DNA of 64,000 nucleotides from Euwallacea fornicatus (lineage: Eukaryota > Arthropoda > Insecta > Coleoptera > Curculionidae). Shown piece by piece: positions 61,031 to 64,000 of this stretch. A program made the translations under genes and the position numbers. Below the pieces are notes generated by a model. It had not been told where the DNA came from. It searched no databases and saw nothing but the letters and a program-made list of their open reading frames with translations. The stretch is taken from the NCBI RefSeq assembly GCF_040115645.1, contig NC_089556.1:682001-746000 (forward strand), read 5' to 3'. Within the stretch, counting starts at the first letter, position 1. Each line of letters opens with the position of its first letter.

Positions 61031-61040
61031 GGGGGGTTGG
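61020..61040 (+). repeat. poly-G low-complexity tract
   Basis: A purine run dominated by G (GGGGGAGGGGGGGGGG, then TTGG) lies at the right edge of the tandem array. Confidence 0.8.
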
Positions 61041-64000
61041 TTTGGGGCCATCTCCATAGAAAGTAATTGCCGAGGAGTATGGATACCTGGAAGAGTTTGC
61101 TAAGGAACATCCATATACATGTCTGCAACCTAAACTAGAATTAGGTATCGCCCATTTCAATTGAAGAAGTTGAATTGTGCTTGCTGAGGCATCTGCCACC
61201 TTGTTTGCAAAGCCTTGAACGACAATAGATCCTTCCATGCAATCCTTCTCCAAATAAATTATTACTCGGGGAAGGTTTTGTCGTGGGATTTTCTCCAAAT
61301 GAACTTACTTCTAGAACTCAATTGTTATCCATTATCCGTTATCCAGATAGCATGAGCTGAACATTGATATCGGAATGATGACTTTCTGGAGGACTTAGTG
61401 TTTGATGCATGATTCATTGAACGTGCAGCAACTAATGACACACGCTTTCAGGGATCTTCCTTGAAACGGTAATCATTCTAGTGTTCTAAAGAGGAACCAT
61501 TCATTTTATTCGACATCAATACAATTCAGTCACATGCATGTAGTAATTACAAACCTCTATAAAGCTCTTGACTGCTGATAACGAAACCACTAAAGCTTAT
61601 AATTATTGGGGAATACTAAAACCGCCGAAAAAGGGGGAACGTTCATATAATCGGAAAGTTCAAAGGAAAACTTGTTCCAATAATCTGTCACCATGGCGGC
61701 TAATGATTTTTCGCTGTAAAAATTCATTAGCAAGATATGTTTTTATTCTCGGAAAAATTGGCAAAGCTGGGAAATGCACGTCAACGTTGCGTTATACATT
61801 TTGATGAATTTGGTGCCGAGAAAAATAACGGCAGTAGCTTCCGGCATATTTAATTCTCTGTGGGTTTCGATAGCTAAAGGCGAATGTAGTCGTGCTAGTG
61901 ATAAATAAGGAATAAATTTTTTTAACTGCCAACACTCATATAAATCAGTCAACAAAAATGAATTCCGATGAAGAAACCATTAGCATTTCCATTGCAAAAT
62001 AAATATTATTCATTAAAGGGCCCCTTTGATGGCTCCGGTTATTTCGTTTAAATTTATTCATAATTTTCTTTGACGAGGGAACGCCGTCTAGAAACCAATA
62101 CCGCCGAGTGGGTAAGTTAATTGGAGCAGTTTTTTGATTATGAAATTAATTATTTTTAATACTAGAACTACGCAGAAAAATATGCGCTATTTATTTCCCA
62201 ATAAAGCAAAGTACATTCTTGCAGGAGTCTATCTGTAACACAGCCTTAGGGTCCGAGGGAAAGGTCTCCGATAAATGGGATTTGCGGTGTATGCTTTGTT
62301 CCATAAAGCTAAACTCAATTTTAGGTTGAATGGAAAAAGGAGCGTAATAAGATTGAAAAGTGCTACCTTCGTCTTATACTAAAATACATTTCTAAGAACT
62401 ACCTACTCAATACATAATAAAGCAAGATTTTCGTGCAGGAATAACAAAGAGCAATTTTTGCATTTTAAATCCGAACCGATTCTTTTGCTAAGTAAAGTAA
62501 TCATGCAATTTCTGCTCAGATTTCAGTAGTAATAAGTTGCCGTGTAAGAGATCTTTTATTTACCCTGATAGGATCCATCTTTCCGAGAATCCAATTAAAA
62601 TTTAAAATAGGTAGGCCATTCTCAAGATTCCGATATTACCATAAAGTTGCAGCTCGCGGAATCGTTGCGGACGTATTTTATTCATCAGTTTCTTCCTTGT
62701 CATTTTATTTCTATGGTTATCGAGGGGTACTTCCAAACTACTTGAGCAGTCGAACCGCAGATTTCAAAATGCGACCCACTTAACCCTCAAACTTTATGAC
62801 ATATATCGCCATTTTCGACACAGCTTTGCCAAATACAGAGCAGCTTTTAGACTTGACAAGAAATTCAGCTTGTGGAGTGGAAGTTCGCGCTTGTGGAAGT
62901 CGCACTTAAACCGCTACAGCTTCCGGCGATTTACGACGATTGATTTATGCTTTCTTTGGGAGTTTCGAAATATTCTATTCTTCTCTAAATTCGATTTATG
63001 GATGCCAGGTGGAGGTATTTATTCACGTGGAAATCTTAATTTACTGCCACTTTGACAAGCGGAAAGAAGCTAAGTGGCTAAGTACCACGTAAGTGCAGCA
63101 TTCTGGGTTTTATGTCATTAGCGAGACCTCCCATGCGGCTCTGTCCAACTGTGGTGTGCCGAAGTCCAAAGGGACTGTTCTCTAAGTGGATGCATTTAAA
63201 ATTTTTGTTTTTTACAAAGTTACGCCCATGTGCTTAGCCCCCTTCGTGGATGTGATACATTTCCCTCACAGAGAGCTAAGCAGTCGAGGCCTTCGGCTGA
63301 TTTCTTAGAAAATTTGAAAATGCAATTTTTTTTTTGAGTCTTTGAGCATATTCGAATTTTTGAGAAAGATAGGGGAGCACCCACGGTGCGAGGCTTTCAA
63401 GAATAGAAATGGAACGTCCCGAAAATGGAACTTCGACAACCTGACAAATAGCTCGCTGTAAAAAGGACTAAAATCTTTTGTTACGTTCCAAATATTTTGA
63501 ACTGTCGAAATATTCCTCCCCAAATTTGTATTCTTTGGATAGTCCCGTAGATTGTCAGGAGTAACACTAAGCCTTGTAGTGAATTCGAATGGAACTGCTC
63601 GTTTTTCAAAAAAGTTGCTAACAAGGATCGGGAGATAGCTCCCAAAGTGAAGGACACAAACGCCTAAAAAAATTTTAGTATTTTTTTAGAAAATAAAAAA
63701 AAAGACGTCGCGAAGATGGAATCACAAGAATTTTGTTAAATTTCGGAAATCGTAAACTGAAACACAAAGTGAAAATCGAAAATCGTACATAATTATCTGC
63801 TTTTCGGTCATTCCGTTGGTTCCAGTAGATCATTGCAGATTGACAGTGAGCGAAACTGTGCATCGACGGCCACAAAATAAAGCAGATAATCGAAGAAATG
63901 AAGTAAAAAATTAAATTTGAATTGAGAAATGTGGGTCAACACCAAGAAATGGAATAAATGGATGAGAGACGTACCCATTTTTAGAAAGAATGGCTGCAAT
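61041..64000 (+). other. CadN: CadN intron, continuing past the window edge
   Basis: No further CadN exon, nested gene or RNA gene was recognised up to the end. Several ORFs of 60-100 codons (for example 60990-61298 and 62870-63055) have no motif and are taken as chance frames. Confidence 0.65.

Noticed and set aside
58634..64000. Next CadN exon (expected to encode the DKNDNPPYF linker)
   Set aside because: No matching sequence was found; it must lie beyond the window.
1..64000. CRISPR arrays, operons, riboswitches or prokaryotic defence systems
   Set aside because: The window is spliced eukaryotic DNA; no such structure is present.

Overview
The window is arthropod (almost certainly insect) nuclear DNA. 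It is AT-rich, has spliced genes with GT-AG introns from 44 nt to 24 kb, and most of it is non-coding. A beetle is plausible from the mix of tiny and very long introns, but the order cannot be fixed from the sequence alone. There are no operons, CRISPR arrays, rRNA genes or complete tRNA genes.

The main content is the 5' part of one large plus-strand gene, the insect N-cadherin CadN. Fifteen consecutive coding positions can be placed from 14579 to 58633 with consistent reading phase. They encode about 1312 residues: signal peptide, N-terminal extracellular region, a candidate furin site (R-E-K-R), then a series of cadherin (EC) repeats with DxND-type calcium linkers. Residues from about 355 onward closely resemble my recollection of fly CadN; the first 344 are much more diverged. 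The gene runs off the right edge. The transmembrane segment, the catenin-binding tail and the later alternative exon pairs known from fly are not here.

The most interesting part is at 53126-53824. Two homologous exons of identical length (191 nt) and identical phase lie in tandem and encode alternative versions of the same EC segment. They match the mutually exclusive exon pair 7a/7b of Drosophila CadN. The 317-nt intron between them holds a 52-nt stem-loop (53363-53414) whose 23 stem positions pair without a mismatch or bulge, four of them as G.U. Both exons also have the weakest 5' splice sites among the mapped CadN exons and are visibly richer in G+C. Together these suggest RNA-structure-assisted exon choice.

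Left of CadN are two compact minus-strand genes. One (1922-2758, 4 coding exons, 163 aa) carries a KRAP/TESPA1/ITPRID-type IP3-receptor-interacting motif. The other (3863-4571, 4 coding exons, 181 aa) is a charged, helical protein I do not recognise. A CpG-rich block at about 6440-6850 may be a promoter, possibly for the CadN 5' leader.

The rest is intergenic or intronic. The 24-kb CadN intron (15949-39985) has two candidate regulatory islands with octamer motifs (ATGCAAAT). Scattered repeats include a decayed mariner-type transposase fragment (13746-14006), a possible 460-bp TA-flanked element (38275-38734), tRNA-like SINE traces, small direct duplications, and a degenerate tandem array with unit about 143 bp (about 60000-61030) in which the left copies are inverted relative to the rest.
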